From contig JAWUZG010000029.1 of the NCBI GenBank assembly GCA_036785705.1, forward strand, positions 13,531,501 to 13,595,500: DNA of 64,000 bases. The letters are read 5' to 3'. Positions within the stretch are counted from its first letter, which is position 1. Every line of letters starts with the position of its first letter. Below are positions 62,346-64,000 of the stretch, piece by piece. This stretch comes from Acanthornis magna. Lineage: Eukaryota; Chordata; Aves; Passeriformes; Acanthizidae. A program made the translations under genes and the position numbers. The notes under the pieces were generated by a model. That model ran no database searches. It was not told where the DNA came from and saw nothing but the letters and a program-made list of their open reading frames with translations.

Positions 62346-64000
62346 GTAACAGCATTACCAGAATGTGGAGCTGGGCTCTGAGCAGGTAAGGGGATCCAGG
62401 AAATTAGTTGTGCCAGGAAATTGGCATTTATAAAGCTTGACCTGTCCTGTGTGAAATGATGAGGCTTGTGAAACCTAAATCAGTCTTCAAGGAATAGCAG
62501 TAATATCAGTCCATCATTCCAGCTCTGCAATAACCACACATGGAAGGCTTAGTACCTTAATAGCTTGTTTATGGGTCAGCCTGGGCTCCTGTGCCCTGCG
62601 CACATGGCCTTGATCTGCAGCCTTGCAAGGAAAAATCCCAGTCTTTGTTCAGTTTGCTTTACCTACCTATAAAAGACGTTTCTGGAGAGGCTTTGAAAAA
62701 ACACAGCAGCAGGAGAGAGAAGCAGAATGATTTTTGGACTTGCCTTTCTAGAAAAGCCTCTCCCTGCTGCATGCACACATGCTTTGACAGAAAAACTGCT
62801 CCGGAGCCACTGATGTATTCTTGTCTTTTGTGAGGTGTCGGGGAGATCTGCGCATAAAATACAGGGCACGACTGTGCATTAAGCAGCTCCATTTTCACCT
62901 CTCTCTAGCTCTCTGTGCTGCAGCATCTTCTTTTTTCATCATTGCTTTAAGTTAAAGGAGAAACTCCTTAACTATTTCTCTTGACATTTGGGTTTAAAAG
63001 ATTTTTTTTTAACATCTATTGTTATATATGCTTCACTTTTCTGTTTTGTTCCTTCTCCCAATTATTTTGAAAAGAATTGTCATGGCCACATTCACTTCAT
63101 ATTTCTGGCATTTTGGGATTTCAGGCTTGAAAATATGTCTCAAATACCAGCATGAGCTTCAGACAATGAAATCATTAGCTTGAAAGAAAGAGCCTAAGCT
63201 GTCCATCATCAGTAATGTTGACTGTGTGACAGAATGCATAGAGCTTATTATACAGGAAAGGATTTTTTTTTTTAATGCAGGAAATTACCAGAATGGTGTT
63301 TATTAAAAAGATAAGAAAAGAGATTAATAAAATGTCGTTGTTGGAGCATTCCGAGTACAGTGATGGGCCAGTGAAACATTTTCAGTGTTCTGAACAAGAA
63401 TAATGTAAGGTGTTCAGGGTGTAAAGGTAATCCAGCTCAGGGTATATTTCTGAAAGAAAGTATTTAGCCTGGAGATAGCATTTCTGAAAGACTAGTTGGT
63501 GTTATAATTGCTTCAAGCTTCTAATTATTTTATAGCTTAAGTGAAATTACTTCTTCAGAGGAAAATATTGGTTTCTTTTACATCTGTACTGTGGTGTAAT
63601 TTAAAAACAGGTAAAATTGAGTACCAATAAAAATTTAAAGCAATTAGATCCTTATCCACAGCAGTATTCAAGCCTAACTTCGTATATCTGAGCAATTTCA
63701 TTGTCTCCATTGGCAGTGCTGTCTTAACTGGATTCTTTATGATACCTACAACCATATACTGGTATTCCACATCAAAACAGATGACTAATATCATATTACG
63801 AAAAAGAAAAAAAACCTTTCTTTTTAGGCAACTAAAACAAATAAATCTGAAATAATAAAAATGCTCCTGACTTTTCTCTGGATATGAATCTACACACAAC
63901 AACTATGGCATATGAGAGCATCTCAATCTGTGTTGCTGCAGTGAAGAACAATCAGAGTAGTTCTTTACCTTCTTGTCTAAGGTTAGAGACAGTTGTCATT
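62346..64000. other. Unique non-coding DNA
   Basis: A T run lies at 63265-63274. The 115-codon minus-strand frame 63902-63555 is low in complexity and has no domain. No gene or identified repeat is present up to the window's end. Confidence 0.5.

Noticed and set aside
1..64000. CRISPR arrays, prokaryotic operons, riboswitches or phage
   Set aside because: No regularly spaced repeats, ribosome-binding sites or prokaryotic coding density. The composition and repeats are those of a bird nuclear genome.

Overview
The window is AT-rich, CpG-poor vertebrate nuclear DNA with no recognisable protein-coding exon, tRNA/rRNA gene, CRISPR array or bacterial-type gene. Its open frames are short, lack recognisable domains, and mostly fall in repeats or read as chance frames. 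The repeats point to a bird, most likely a perching bird (Passeriformes). At 44527-44663 there is a tRNA-Ile-derived SINE with a CR1-like tail, the structure of TguSINE1, first described from zebra finch. There is also a CR1 LINE and two solo LTRs of avian endogenous-retrovirus type. It is best read as a large intron or an intergenic stretch.

Layout. 1-2400: unique DNA plus a very old minus-strand CR1-clade reverse-transcriptase (RT) remnant (about 1795-2110). 2411-3414: a solo ERVL-like LTR. 3415-7090: unique DNA. 7090-7215: a MIR-like SINE. 7675 to about 9715: a 5'-truncated CR1 on the minus strand whose central RT has been lost. 10440-11095: an old L2-like RT remnant on the minus strand. 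11700-19320: mostly unique, with a polypyrimidine tract and the longest open frame (16220-16795, judged fortuitous). 19326-20006: a second solo LTR on the minus strand. 20007-44526: unique DNA with short tandem repeats, faint MIR-type SINEs and scraps of an old amniote repeat. 44527-44663: the tRNA-Ile SINE. 44664-64000: unique DNA with microsatellites (49791, 51141) and several stretches whose CpG retention and homeodomain/POU-type words suggest conserved regulatory elements (about 46960-48480 and 57200-57960).

No set of genes works together here. The content is a layered transposon record: L2, MIR and CR1-clade relics, then CR1 and ERV LTRs, then a passerine SINE. These sit in otherwise unique DNA that may carry enhancers of a gene outside the window. 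I found no convincing new biological system. The best leads are the possible regulatory blocks and some structural oddities of the repeats. All family assignments come from recalled consensus features and were not checked by a database search.
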